From: Chitinolyticbacter meiyuanensis
GTDB taxonomy: Bacteria; Pseudomonadota; Gammaproteobacteria; Burkholderiales; Chitinibacteraceae
Direction: 5' to 3'
DNA length: 64,000 nt
Assembly (NCBI RefSeq): GCF_008033135.1
Contig: NZ_CP041335.1
Location: forward strand, 779,513-843,512
The notes beneath the pieces are model-generated. The model made no database searches. It was given only the letters and a program-made list of their open reading frames with translations, and was not told where the DNA came from. Made by a program: the position numbers and the translations under genes. Below are positions 9,520-18,882 of the stretch, in pieces. Position 1 is the first letter of the stretch, and every line of letters starts with the position of its first letter.

Positions 9520-10728
9520 TCAGCTGCCAGGCAGCGCCTTGAGCCGCGCCACCGGCGAGGCGGCAAGATAGCCTGCCTGGGCGATCAACAGCACCCCAGC
9601 CACCACCAGACAGCCGATTTCCCCGCCGATGGCCCCCACGCCGGTCGCCAGTGCCGCACCCAGCGGCCGCGCGCCGTAGGTCGCCATGGTGTTGATCGCC
9701 GATACCCGGCCGAGCATTGCCAGTGGCGTCACCGCCTGCCGTAGCGTGGTGCCGGCGATGGTCCACAGCACCGAGCCGATGCCGACGAAGAAGAAGCTCG
9801 CGCCTGCCAGCCAAGGCGTCGGCCACAGCAGTGTGGCGAGGATGGCCAGCGCCGCAACCACACCGCCTGCTGGCCCCACCAGCAATTGCACCGCCGGGGC
9901 CAATCGCCGGCCGATCACGGGTACCAGCAATGCGGATAGCAGCATGCCGGCGCCATAGGCGGCCAGCGTGGCGCCGATGCCGCTGGCGGACAGCCCGAGC
10001 ACGCGCGCGGCATACGGTACGTAGACGGTCTGCAGCGCGAAGTAGCCGATGTTGAAGATCACCGAGGTGATCAATAGGGGGCGCAGCAGCGGTTGGGTAA
10101 AGGCGAACACCGCGCCTTCGCGCAGTTCCTGGCTGAAGTTGCGTCGGGTGCTTGCCGGTGGCGCTTCGGGTAGCCGCCATAGTGCACCAGCGGCACACAG
10201 CGACAGCGTGGCGGCCAGCGCATAGGCGGGCGCCGCGCCGGTCGCACCGACCAGCAATCCGGCCAGCGCGGGGCCACCGGTGAGTGCCAGGCTGCGTACC
10301 AGCTCGATGCGGCCGTTGGCGCGCGCCAGGTCTTCGCGTGCCACCAGTGCCGGGATCAGCGCCGGGGTGGCTACGCTGTAAGCGACGGCACCGGCGGTGC
10401 CGATGAAAGCGAGCAGCGCCAATACTGACAGCGTGAGCCCGCCATGCAGCACCAGCGCCACGATGGCAATGTTGCATGCGGCACGCACCAGTTCGCCCGC
10501 CGCCATCAGCCGCCGTCGTGACACCCGGTCGGCCAGCACGCCCAGTGGAATCGACAGCAACAGGAAGGGCAGCGTCTGCGCCAGCTGCAGCAGCCCGGTG
10601 CCGGTGACATCAGTGCCCAGCGCCAGCACCGCGATCAGCGGTGCGGCAGCGAGGCCGATCTGCTGGGCGCTCTGTGCAGCGAGGTTGGAGGCGGCAAGGC
10701 GGGTGAAGGCGAGTGGCAGTGCGGGCAT
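9520..10728 (-). CDS. MFS transporter (major facilitator, drug/metabolite efflux type)
   Basis: A 402-aa inner-membrane protein with about 12 hydrophobic segments in two halves. The loop 2-3 signature is visible as GVLADRVSRRRLM, the family GxxxDRxxRR motif. The substrate cannot be deduced; proteins of this type (MFS_3/enterobactin-exporter-like) export siderophores or drugs. No regulator is next to it, and it stands between two unrelated transcription units. Confidence 0.82.
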   Translation of the reverse strand: MPALPLAFTRLAASNLAAQSAQQIGLAAAPLIAVLALGTDVTGTGLLQLAQTLPFLLLSIPLGVLADRVSRRRLMAAGELVRAACNIAIVALVLHGGLTLSVLALLAFIGTAGAVAYSVATPALIPALVAREDLARANGRIELVRSLALTGGPALAGLLVGATGAAPAYALAATLSLCAAGALWRLPEAPPASTRRNFSQELREGAVFAFTQPLLRPLLITSVIFNIGYFALQTVYVPYAARVLGLSASGIGATLAAYGAGMLLSALLVPVIGRRLAPAVQLLVGPAGGVVAALAILATLLWPTPWLAGASFFFVGIGSVLWTIAGTTLRQAVTPLAMLGRVSAINTMATYGARPLGAALATGVGAIGGEIGCLVVAGVLLIAQAGYLAASPVARLKALPGS

Positions 10729-10816
10729 GGACGGGCAGGCGGACGACGACGGACACTGCAGTGTAACGGCAGCGTCATGGTGGCGCTTCCCGCATCTTGC
10801 GCAGTTGCCGGTGGTT

Positions 10817-12355
10817 TCAGTCCGCCGCGTATTCGAACAGGTCGAAGCCCATCTGCTGCTCGACCAGCCGGGTGGCGCGCACGACTCGTTCGCCCTCGGG
10901 CGTGAGCAGCGTCAGTTCGCGCAGCGGTGCGTAGTGGCCCTTGCCGGCAGCGATCAGTGCCGGCTGGTTCAGCGCGGTGATCGGGGGCAGCAGCAGGGCG
11001 GTATCGAACTGTGCCTCGGCCGCGGTATGCGGGCGCAGCAGCGCCGCTTCGGCCCGCACCGCCAGGATCTGCAGGCCCATTTCCAGCGCACCGTCCTCGC
11101 ATTGCTGCAGCCAGCGGATCGCGCCGACCATCCAGCCTTCGCCGCCATGCTGGCGCAGTGCAACGATGTCGCCGGCGTGCAGCCTGCCGGTCGGGGCATC
11201 GCGAGTGGTGACGGCATAGCCGCCGGGGCTTTCATTGAGGATGCGCCAAGCCGTGATCTGCGGCAGCGTGCTGAGCCCGATATGGGCAGCGTGTGGATCG
11301 AGCACGGCGGCGTGGCCGTTGAGCAGGCTCTGCGCGGTGGCCTTGAGGCCGTGCGCCAGCTCGACATGGGCATCGGTACGCATGCGCTGGAACACCCGCT
11401 TGGGCGCGATGCTCCATTGCTTGATCAGCCGGCGCATGGTTTCCATCCACAGCAGCAGCTTGATCCGGTCTCCTGCCATTGGTGCCTTGGCCTCCAGCCC
11501 GGCCAGCGCACGATGCAGCTTCTTGCCGAGCTCGATGGTGTCGAGCAGCATGGCCATGCCCTGGTAGTTTTCGACGGCGCGGCTGCCGATGTAGTGCGGC
11601 GGTTCATCCACGTCGAGCCGTACCAGGAAGAAGCCGGCGGCGCTGGTCTGCTGGGTGGCCACCGGCTGGAAGTGCGCGTGATGGCCGTAGTTGTCGACTG
11701 CGTCGATCACGCGCGACAGCTCGGCCGGTGCGAAGCGCATCGGATCGGCCAGAGACAGCAGCATCAAGCGCTTGTACAGCACGCTGGCGGTGGGGCCGTC
11801 GTCGATGCCGCGCGTCTCGTCGAGATAGCGGTTCTCGGCGGCATAGCGGAACAGCTGGTGGCATTCGAACCACAGGCCGGCCGGCATCGCCATGCAGACA
11901 CGGCTGCTGGTCTGATACAGCCGGTAGTAGAGCGCCAGGATCTGATGCACCAGCTGCGGCGCAAGCTTGTTACTGCCGAACAGGAAGCGCTTTTCCAGCC
12001 GCTCCATCAGTGCCACCTTGTAGCCGGTGGCGAGCTCCTGCCACAGGCTGCGCACCAGTAGCGCGGCCTGGCGGGCCTTGTCCTTCAGCGGAAAGCCGGT
12101 GGCGTGGTACAGCGCCTCGAAGCCGCCGGCCAGCAGCGCCAGCGCGCTGTGGTATTCCTCCAGCAGCTTGACTCGTATCTCGGCGTCGATGTCCACCCGG
12201 TTGCAGCTGGCCAGTGCGTCGAGGATCTGGCGCCCGGCGTCCAGCGGGCTGTTGTTGGGCAAGGCGGCGAGCCAGGCGCGCAGCTCGTGCGGCCGTGTCT
12301 CGACGAAGCCGGCGAGCTTGGGATCCTTGGGGGGCAGTTCAAGCGACAGCAACAT
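10817..12355 (-). CDS. Conserved protein of unknown function with a C-terminal PilZ-like segment
   Basis: A 512-aa cytoplasmic protein, mostly alpha-helical over the first ~330 residues (many Leu/Ala helices, no membrane segment). After that comes a beta-rich region with NESPGGYAV, a GDIVAL turn, and a GALEMGLQIL stretch that resembles a degenerate PilZ domain, the c-di-GMP-binding fold; the first RxxxR half-motif is not clear. Of two adjacent ATGs (12358 and 12355) the second has better spacing from AGAGG. The start overlaps the 3' end of bioA by 17 bp, suggesting translational coupling. The function is not recognised; a c-di-GMP effector is one hypothesis. Confidence 0.6.
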   Translation of the reverse strand: MLLSLELPPKDPKLAGFVETRPHELRAWLAALPNNSPLDAGRQILDALASCNRVDIDAEIRVKLLEEYHSALALLAGGFEALYHATGFPLKDKARQAALLVRSLWQELATGYKVALMERLEKRFLFGSNKLAPQLVHQILALYYRLYQTSSRVCMAMPAGLWFECHQLFRYAAENRYLDETRGIDDGPTASVLYKRLMLLSLADPMRFAPAELSRVIDAVDNYGHHAHFQPVATQQTSAAGFFLVRLDVDEPPHYIGSRAVENYQGMAMLLDTIELGKKLHRALAGLEAKAPMAGDRIKLLLWMETMRRLIKQWSIAPKRVFQRMRTDAHVELAHGLKATAQSLLNGHAAVLDPHAAHIGLSTLPQITAWRILNESPGGYAVTTRDAPTGRLHAGDIVALRQHGGEGWMVGAIRWLQQCEDGALEMGLQILAVRAEAALLRPHTAAEAQFDTALLLPPITALNQPALIAAGKGHYAPLRELTLLTPEGERVVRATRLVEQQMGFDLFEYAAD

Positions 12356-13682
12356 CATGACCTCTCGCGCCGGCGGCAAGCGCGGCGTCCAGTGCGGCAC
12401 GGGCAGCGGCGGCCAGGTGGGCGGCTTCGTTGTCCGACAGTGTGTAGGGGGGCATCAGGTAGACGGTATGGCCGATCGGCCGCAGCAGCGCGCCGTGCGC
12501 CAGCGCGGCAGCGAAATAAGCCTGGGCGAAGCCGGCTGGCGCATCGGCCACATCGAAGGCCCACACCATGCCGTGATGACGGAAGTGGCGGACCTGTGGG
12601 TGGTCGGCCAGTGGGCGGAACAGTGCATCCCAGCGCGCGGCGCGTGCGCGGTTGGCTACGAGCACATCGTCGGCATCGAAGATATCGAGCACCGCCAGCG
12701 CGGCGGCGCAGGCCAATGGATTGCCGGTGTAGGAGTGCGAATGCAGGAAGCCGCGTGCCACGTCGTCGTCGTAGAAGGCGGCGTAGATCTCATCGTTGGT
12801 CAGCACGGCCGCCAGCGGTAGGAAGCCACCGGTGATGCCTTTGGACAGACAGACGAAATCGGGGCGGATGTCGGCCTGCTCGCAGGCGAGGAAGGTACCG
12901 GTGCGGCCGAAGCCGACAGCGATCTCGTCGGCGATCAGGTGCACGCGATAGCGGTCGCACAGCGTGCGGGCACGGGCGAGATAGGCCGGATCGTGCATCG
13001 CCATGCCGCAGGCGCCCTGGATCAGCGGCTCGACGATCAGCGCGGCGATCTCGTGGTGATGTTCGGCCAGCAGCGTTTCCAGGCCAGCCGCGGCACGCCC
13101 GGCGACATCGGCAGCGCTCTCGCCAAGCCGTGCGTTGCGGGCGTCCGGGCTGGGGGCGGTGAGGCCCGGCTGCAGCAGCGGCGCGTAGGCTTGGCGAAAG
13201 ACCGGCACATCGGTGACGGCAAGGGCGCCGGCGGTCTCACCGTGATAGCTGCCTGCGAGGTGGATGAAGCGGTGTTTGGCTGGCTCACCCCGGTTACGCC
13301 AGTAGTGTGCGCTCATCTTCAGCGCGATTTCGGTAGCAGAGGCGCCATCCGAGGCATAGAAGGCATGGCCAAGACCGGTAAGCGCGGCCAGCCGTTCGGA
13401 GAGCTCGACCACCGGCCGATGGGTGAAGCCGGCCAGCATCGCGTGTTCCAGCGTATCGAGCTGGGCGCGGATCGCCGCCTTGATGCGTGGCTCGCCATGG
13501 CCGAACAGATTGACCCACCAGCTGGAGATACCGTCGAGATAGCGGCGGCCATCCATATCCACCAGCCAGACCCCGTCCCCGCTTGCGAGCGGGATCAGCG
13601 GCAGGCTTTCGTGCCGCTTCATCTGGGTACATGGGTGCCACACTGCAGCGAGGCTGCGAGTGAGCAGGTCGGCGTTGGACAT
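12339..13682 (-). CDS. bioA: Adenosylmethionine-8-amino-7-oxononanoate aminotransferase
   Basis: A PLP-dependent class III aminotransferase of biotin synthesis that transfers the amino group of S-adenosylmethionine to KAPA, giving DAPA. It shows the BioA-specific N-terminal WHPCTQM, the ISSWWVN segment, the PLP-contacting Asp in IADEIAVGFGRTG and the Schiff-base lysine in CLSKGITGG. The ATG at 13682 gives 447 aa; another in-frame ATG at 13700 adds six residues and neither has a strong ribosome binding site. No other bio gene is in the window. Confidence 0.94.
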   Translation of the reverse strand: MSNADLLTRSLAAVWHPCTQMKRHESLPLIPLASGDGVWLVDMDGRRYLDGISSWWVNLFGHGEPRIKAAIRAQLDTLEHAMLAGFTHRPVVELSERLAALTGLGHAFYASDGASATEIALKMSAHYWRNRGEPAKHRFIHLAGSYHGETAGALAVTDVPVFRQAYAPLLQPGLTAPSPDARNARLGESAADVAGRAAAGLETLLAEHHHEIAALIVEPLIQGACGMAMHDPAYLARARTLCDRYRVHLIADEIAVGFGRTGTFLACEQADIRPDFVCLSKGITGGFLPLAAVLTNDEIYAAFYDDDVARGFLHSHSYTGNPLACAAALAVLDIFDADDVLVANRARAARWDALFRPLADHPQVRHFRHHGMVWAFDVADAPAGFAQAYFAAALAHGALLRPIGHTVYLMPPYTLSDNEAAHLAAAARAALDAALAAGARGHDVAVA

Positions 13683-13920
13683 GCGCGAGTCTGACGACAT
13701 GGGAAGTGGCAACGATTTTGCCAAGTTAAGCCATGTTGCGCCATTGCGGCGCATCTTGCCATGCCGGCTAGGGGTGCATTGGTCGGCTCCGAACGGCAAA
13801 TTTGGTGGTGTGGTGTCAGCCATTTGCTGACAAGCAGAAAGCTGAAGCTTGCAGGGTTATCCTGCATTGCTGCTGTGGCAGCGCAGGCGCAGCATGTATA
13901 GCTACTTCCGGAGAAGCACC

Positions 13921-14943
13921 ATGATCGATTTGCGCAGCGATACCGTAACCCAACCGACCCCGGCGATGCGCCGGGCGATGTCCGAGGCGGAGGTGGGGGA
14001 CGACTGCTATGGCGACGATCCGACGGTGCTGCGGCTGGAGCAGAAAGCTGCTGGCCTGCTGGGCAAGGCAGCGGCTTTGTTCGTGCCCTCCGGTACCTTC
14101 GGCAACCAACTGGCGCTGGCGACACATTGTCAGCCTGGCGACGAGGTCATCGTTGGCGACGATTGCCACATCGTCCAGCATGAGGTCGGCGCGGCCGGGT
14201 TGATCGGCGGGGTGCAGCTGCGCACGCTGGATAGCCAACTGGGCGCGCTCGATGCCGAAGCCATCCGCCGCCGCATCCGTATCGGTGACGACATCCATAT
14301 CCCGCGCACCGGGCTGATCTGCCTGGAAAATGCCCATTCCAACGGCCGGGTGATCCCGCTCGCCGCGATGCGTGATGCCGCCGCCGTGGGGCGTGAACAC
14401 GGCGTGCCGCTGCATCTGGATGGCGCGCGGATCTTCAATGCAGCAACTGCGCTCGGTGTGGACGCCGCCGAGATTGCGGCGCATGCCGATACGGTGATGT
14501 TCTGCCTGTCCAAAGGACTGGCGGCGCCGGTGGGCTCGCTGCTGGCCGGACCGGTCGACTTCATCGCGCGGGCACGCAAGCGGCGCAAGCTGCTGGGCGG
14601 TGGCCTGCGCCAGGCCGGGGTACTGGCGGCCCCGGGGCTGATCGCGCTCGACGCGATGCGGCTGCGGCTAGGTGAGGACCACGCCCGCGCCCGCGCGCTG
14701 GCGACGTGCCTCGCCGCCTTGCCGGGCATCGAGCTCGACCTGGGAAGCGTCCAGATCAACATGGTGTGGTTCCGCTTCACAAGGGCCGTCGATGAAGTGG
14801 CGCTGATGACAGCGCTGGCTGCGGCCGGCATCAAGGCCAATCCGCCCGAGTTTGGCTGGATGCGGCTGGTGACGCACTGGCAGATCGACGATGCCGCGCT
14901 CGATACGGTGATCACCGTGCTGGCGAATGTGCTGCGCCGCTGA
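13921..14943 (+). CDS. ltaE: Low-specificity L-threonine aldolase
   Basis: A PLP enzyme cleaving L-threonine or L-allo-threonine to glycine and acetaldehyde. The start [13 protein letters not shown] is the family signature, followed by [21 protein letters not shown] (PLP-ring Asp) and the Schiff-base Lys in [13 protein letters not shown]. The ATG at 13921 follows CCGGAGAAG at good spacing; 340 aa is typical. It is divergent from bioA; the intergenic stretch has a perfect 6-bp inverted repeat (TGCAGG at 13850-13855, CCTGCA at 13861-13866) of unknown use. Confidence 0.93.
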   Translation: MIDLRSDTVTQPTPAMRRAMSEAEVGDDCYGDDPTVLRLEQKAAGLLGKAAALFVPSGTFGNQLALATHCQPGDEVIVGDDCHIVQHEVGAAGLIGGVQLRTLDSQLGALDAEAIRRRIRIGDDIHIPRTGLICLENAHSNGRVIPLAAMRDAAAVGREHGVPLHLDGARIFNAATALGVDAAEIAAHADTVMFCLSKGLAAPVGSLLAGPVDFIARARKRRKLLGGGLRQAGVLAAPGLIALDAMRLRLGEDHARARALATCLAALPGIELDLGSVQINMVWFRFTRAVDEVALMTALAAAGIKANPPEFGWMRLVTHWQIDDAALDTVITVLANVLRR

Positions 14944-15010
14944 GCCGGACTTGCCGGCTCCGCTTGCTGGCGTCTAGCTTGGACATGCCAACTACATGGA
15001 GGGCAAAGAC

Positions 15011-15277
15011 ATGGGCTTGATCATTGCCATACTGGTCGGCGCGCTGATCGGCTGGATCGCCAGCAAGATCATGGGCACCGACAGCCAACAGGGCGCAATC
15101 GCCAACATCCTGGTTGGCATCATCGGCTCGGCGCTGGGTTCCTGGCTGTTCGGCTCGGTGCTCGGCATCGGCGCGGCCGGCGCCGCCGGTGGTTTCTCGC
15201 TGGCCGGTCTCACCTTTGGTGTGCTGGGCGCCGTGGTGCTGATCTTCATCCTCAAGGCGCTCAAGGTGTTCAAGTAG
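15011..15277 (+). CDS. GlsB/YeaQ/YmgE family small stress-associated membrane protein
   Basis: An 88-aa inner-membrane protein of the transglycosylase-associated family. It has three hydrophobic helices, the family Gly-rich pattern ([30 protein letters not shown]) and a short basic C-terminus. Family members rise under stress or stationary phase; the molecular role is unknown. The ATG at 15011 is preceded by TGGAGGG at 8-nt spacing, whereas the ATG at 14996 lies over that ribosome binding site. Confidence 0.85.
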   Translation: MGLIIAILVGALIGWIASKIMGTDSQQGAIANILVGIIGSALGSWLFGSVLGIGAAGAAGGFSLAGLTFGVLGAVVLIFILKALKVFK

Positions 15278-15298
15278 CCGGTACGCGGTCCGGCTTTC
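15276..15298 (+). terminator. Weak candidate rho-independent terminator
   Basis: Inverted repeat AGCCGG / CCGGCT (6 bp, 8-nt loop) overlapping the stop codon of the YeaQ-like gene and followed by only TTT. The short stem and U-tract make this a weak call. Confidence 0.3.
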
Positions 15299-15351
15299 AA
15301 ATCAACGGCCGGGTTGCTACCATTGCGCGTTTGAACCTGGGGTGCCCGGCC

Positions 15352-15723
15352 ATGTATAAGTGCTTGTTTTCCCTGATGCTTGTTGCCAGCGTCGCCCAGG
15401 CGGGACGCATCCTGCCGCCGCAAGGCACGTATGGCGAGCTGTCGCTTTACAGCCCGACCACGCGCGAGGCCAAGATCGACGACAAGAAGTACACGCTGGC
15501 CCCAGGCCTGCGCGTGCTCGGCACGCAGAATACACTGCTGATGCCGGCCGCGATTCCACAGAAAGCCTATGTCTGGTACCAGATCGAGGGCAACACCGGC
15601 TTCCTGTGGCGGATGTGGATCCTCACCGAAGCCGAGTATCAGCAGTACAAGCACATGGCCAAGCCCACGCCGACACCCACTCCCGCGCCGACCGCAACGC
15701 CGACGCCCACTTCCAGCAATTGA
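15352..15723 (+). CDS. Small secreted protein with Pro/Thr-rich tail, function unknown
   Basis: A 123-aa protein with a clear signal peptide (basic start, hydrophobic core, cleavage after SVAQA near residue 18). The mature part is a compact ~85-residue domain (KKYTLAPGLRV, VWYQIEGNTGFLWRMWIL) followed by a tail of PT/PA repeats. The tail looks like a flexible periplasmic linker. The ATG at 15352 follows GGGGTG. The gene ends 15 bp before miaB but no functional link is evident, and I do not recognise the family. Confidence 0.7.
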   Translation: MYKCLFSLMLVASVAQAGRILPPQGTYGELSLYSPTTREAKIDDKKYTLAPGLRVLGTQNTLLMPAAIPQKAYVWYQIEGNTGFLWRMWILTEAEYQQYKHMAKPTPTPTPAPTATPTPTSSN

Positions 15724-15738
15724 TTCCTGAAGTTAGCC

Positions 15739-17091
15739 ATGAGCAAGAAAGTATTCATCAAGACCTTCGGCTGCCAGATGAACGAGTACGACTCGGACAA
15801 GATGGTGGATCTGTTGAACGCAACCGAAGGGCTGACCAAGACCGACGATCCGGCCGAGGCCGACGTCATTCTGTTCAACACCTGTAGCGTGCGCGAAAAG
15901 GCGCAGGAAAAGGTGTTCTCCGATCTGGGCCGTGTGCGCGAGCTCAAGCTTGCCAACCCCAATCTGGTGATCGGCGTCGGCGGCTGCGTTGCCTCGCAGG
16001 AAGGCGATGCCATCGTCAAGCGTGCACCCTACGTGGACGTGGTGTTCGGCCCGCAGACGCTGCACCGCCTGCCCGAGCTGATCGCCAGGAAGCGCCAGAC
16101 CGGCAGCGCCCAGGTCGATATCTCCTTCCCGGAGATCGAGAAGTTCGACCATCTGCCACCCGCGCGTGTTGAGGGCGCCACCGCCTTTGTCTCGATCATG
16201 GAAGGCTGTTCCAAGTTCTGCAGCTTCTGCATCGTGCCGTATACCCGCGGCCAGGAAGTGAGCCGTCCGTTCGAGGATGTGCTGGCCGAAGTGGCCGGGC
16301 TCGCGCAGCAGGGCGTGAAGGAAGTGACGCTGCTCGGCCAGAACGTGAACGCCTATCGCGGCCGGATTCTGGACGGTGAGGACGACGACATCGCCGACTT
16401 CGCCATGCTGCTCGAATACGTGCATGAAGTGCCCGGCATTGAGCGTATCCGCTATACCACCAGCCACCCGCGCGAGATGACGCAGCGCATCGTCGATTGC
16501 TATCGCACACTGCCCAAGCTGGTGTCGCACCTGCACCTGCCGGTGCAGAGTGGCTCTGATCGCACCCTCGTCAACATGAAGCGCGGCTATACCTCGCTCG
16601 AATACAAGAGCCTGGTGCGCAAGCTACGCGATGCCCGGCCGGATATCTGCCTCTCAAGTGACTTCATCGTCGGCTTCCCCGGCGAGAGCGACGACGATTT
16701 CGAACGCACCATGAAGCTGATCGAGGACGTGCAGTTCGACGCGAGCTTCAGCTTCATCTACAGCGAGCGCCCCGGCACACCGGCGGCCGACCTGAAGGAC
16801 GATGTGCCGGCCGAGGTGAAATCGGCCCGGCTGATGCGCCTGCAAAAACGCATCGACGAGCTCGCCAGCGAAGTGAACCGCTCCATGGTCGGCACCGTGC
16901 AGCGTGTGCTGATCGAAGGCCATGCGCGCAAGAACGCCGAGGAGCTGGCGGGCCGCACCGACAACAACCGCATCGTCAACTTCGCCGGCCCGGCACGTCT
17001 GATCGGCCAGTTTGCCGAGGTGATCGTCACCGAAGCCTTGCCGCACAGCCTGCGCGGCGAGATCCTGACCCGCGAAACCGTCACCCACTGA
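15739..17091 (+). CDS. miaB: tRNA (N6-isopentenyl adenosine-37-C2)-methylthiotransferase
   Basis: A radical-SAM enzyme that adds the methylthio group at A37 of tRNAs reading codons starting with U. Domains in order: UPF0004 ([13 protein letters not shown]; Cys ligands in FNTCSVREK and GGCVASQE), radical SAM with the CxxxCxxC cluster motif in CSKFCSFC near residue 155, and a C-terminal TRAM domain. Length 450 aa is typical. Next gene 8 bp downstream. Confidence 0.97.
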   Translation: MSKKVFIKTFGCQMNEYDSDKMVDLLNATEGLTKTDDPAEADVILFNTCSVREKAQEKVFSDLGRVRELKLANPNLVIGVGGCVASQEGDAIVKRAPYVDVVFGPQTLHRLPELIARKRQTGSAQVDISFPEIEKFDHLPPARVEGATAFVSIMEGCSKFCSFCIVPYTRGQEVSRPFEDVLAEVAGLAQQGVKEVTLLGQNVNAYRGRILDGEDDDIADFAMLLEYVHEVPGIERIRYTTSHPREMTQRIVDCYRTLPKLVSHLHLPVQSGSDRTLVNMKRGYTSLEYKSLVRKLRDARPDICLSSDFIVGFPGESDDDFERTMKLIEDVQFDASFSFIYSERPGTPAADLKDDVPAEVKSARLMRLQKRIDELASEVNRSMVGTVQRVLIEGHARKNAEELAGRTDNNRIVNFAGPARLIGQFAEVIVTEALPHSLRGEILTRETVTH

Positions 17092-17099
17092 GGATAACC

Positions 17100-17738
17100 A
17101 TGGCCAGCAAGGGCTTTGCCAAAACCACCGTCGCACCGCTCTCCGAGGCTGAACTCGACGAGCTGGCCGAATTCCTGACCTCGGACGCCGTCTCGGATGA
17201 GTGCATGGATCTATCGATGCTGCACGGTTTCCAGACCGCACTGCTGATCGGTCCGGAAGAGCCGCTGCCCGACGCCTGGCTGCCGCAGGTCTGGGGCGAG
17301 GCCGACCAGAAGCCCAGATTCGCATCGACGGCGCAGCAGACGCACATCGAGGACCTGATCCTGCGGCTCTACAACCAGCTCGCCGATGAGCTGACCAGCG
17401 AGCCGCCGACGTTCACGCCCATGGTCTACGTCGACGAGGAAACCGGTCGCGACATCGTCCAGCAGTGGTGCTACGGCTTCATGCTGGGTACTGCGCTGGA
17501 TCAGGAAGCCTGGCAGTCGATGTTTGACGACGAAGATGGCGCGCAACTGCTGGCGCCGATCTTCGATTGCGCCGACGAAGAGGCGCGCGAGGAAATCGCC
17601 GCCGAAGGCGAGGACCTGACCGAGTTCGAGCATGAACTCGCCAGCATCCTGCCAGAGGCCATTTCCGAGATCCGCAGCTGGTGGCACGCCAGCCAACCGG
17701 TGGCGCCCGCGCCACGGCAGGGGCGTCGTCGGCACTGA
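17100..17738 (+). CDS. UPF0149 family protein (YecA/YgfB-like)
   Basis: A 212-aa acidic, helical cytoplasmic protein with the family pattern MLHGFQTALLIGPE near residue 40 and a C-terminal half rich in Asp/Glu. The YecA-type C-terminal SEC-C zinc motif is absent, so it is the short form. The function of UPF0149 is unknown. It follows miaB by 8 bp and precedes the GH3 gene by 5 bp, so the three are probably one transcript. Confidence 0.82.
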   Translation: MASKGFAKTTVAPLSEAELDELAEFLTSDAVSDECMDLSMLHGFQTALLIGPEEPLPDAWLPQVWGEADQKPRFASTAQQTHIEDLILRLYNQLADELTSEPPTFTPMVYVDEETGRDIVQQWCYGFMLGTALDQEAWQSMFDDEDGAQLLAPIFDCADEEAREEIAAEGEDLTEFEHELASILPEAISEIRSWWHASQPVAPAPRQGRRRH

Positions 17739-17743
17739 GCGCC

Positions 17744-18862
17744 GTGCCCGGTTTCATCCGCCCTGTCGTCGCAATCCTGGCTGCGAGTGCGGCGATCGCG
17801 CTGGCGTGGTGCTGGGATCAGCCGTTCTTCGATCACGATGATCTGGCTCTGGTGCGGCAGCTGGGCACCCACCTGATGATTGGCTACACCGACGAGACCG
17901 CGCTGCTGCCCTTGTTGGAGCGCGGAGCGGTTGGTGGTGTCTTCGTCACCCGCCGCAATATCGAAGGGCTGAATGCGGCGCAGATCACCGCGACGATCTC
18001 GCGTTGGCAGGCCTTGCGCCGGGCGCGGCAGCTGCCGCCGCTCGTCGTCGCTACCGACCAGGAAGGCGGCATCGTTTCCCGCATGGCGCCCCCGTTGCCG
18101 CAGCAACCGCCGTTGCGACAGCGGTTCGCAGACCACGTCGACGACGTGGCGGTGGCCGAGGCCTACGGCGCGGTGCAGGGGCAGGGCCTTGCCGTGCTGG
18201 GCATCCAACTCAATTTCTCTCCGGTGATCGATCTGGATTGGGGCATCAGCAACCCGGACGACCGCTATTCGCGGATCGGGCTGCGGGCGCTGGGCGCGCA
18301 GCCGGACGAGGTGACCCGGCGTACCCGGGGCTATTGCGCCGGCTTGCGTCGCTTCGGTGTGGACTGCACGCTCAAGCATCTGCCGGGATTGGGACGGGTG
18401 TATGAGGATACACATGCGCAATCGGCGCGCATCACCGCGCCGCTATCCGCGTTGCAGCAAACCGATCTCAAGCCGTTCCGGCAGTTGATGAGCGAAGGGG
18501 CCGGCATGGTGATGCTGTCCCACGCCACGGCAACAGCCATCGATCCCGACCATCCTGCTTCCAGCTCACCCACGCTGATCGGTGATCTGGTGCGCGGTCA
18601 GTGGCGTTACCAGGGCCTGTTGATCACCGACGATCTCTCGATGTCCGCTGCGCGCGAGCAGGCTGGCGGGCTGGAGGATGCAGCGGTGCGCTCGCTGAAC
18701 ATCGGTGCCGACTGGCTGCTCATCGCCTGGGACCCTGCCTTGTACTACCCGGTGATGGCGCGCCTGTTGGAGGCCGCGCAGCAAGGCGAGCTGTCACAAG
18801 GCCGCCTTGCCGCGAGCCGGCAGCGCATTGCGCGCTGGCAGTCGCGGTTCGCCGCACACTGA
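17744..18862 (+). CDS. GH3 beta-N-acetylhexosaminidase-like protein with N-terminal membrane/signal segment
   Basis: A NagZ-type glycoside hydrolase family 3 domain. The markers are TDQEGG, NFSPVIDL, KHLPGLG, the Asp-x-His acid/base dyad in EDTH, and the nucleophile Asp in LLITDDLSM. NagZ proper is cytosolic and starts without a hydrophobic segment. Here residues ~5-22 form a strong hydrophobic helix, so the enzyme is probably periplasmic, membrane-anchored or secreted and may act on chitin- or murein-derived GlcNAc. The GTG at 17744 is preferred (372 aa); a GTG at 17681 would overlap the previous gene by 58 bp. Confidence 0.83.
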   Translation: MPGFIRPVVAILAASAAIALAWCWDQPFFDHDDLALVRQLGTHLMIGYTDETALLPLLERGAVGGVFVTRRNIEGLNAAQITATISRWQALRRARQLPPLVVATDQEGGIVSRMAPPLPQQPPLRQRFADHVDDVAVAEAYGAVQGQGLAVLGIQLNFSPVIDLDWGISNPDDRYSRIGLRALGAQPDEVTRRTRGYCAGLRRFGVDCTLKHLPGLGRVYEDTHAQSARITAPLSALQQTDLKPFRQLMSEGAGMVMLSHATATAIDPDHPASSSPTLIGDLVRGQWRYQGLLITDDLSMSAAREQAGGLEDAAVRSLNIGADWLLIAWDPALYYPVMARLLEAAQQGELSQGRLAASRQRIARWQSRFAAH

Positions 18863-18882
18863 AACGCGCCCAGCTCCCAAGA

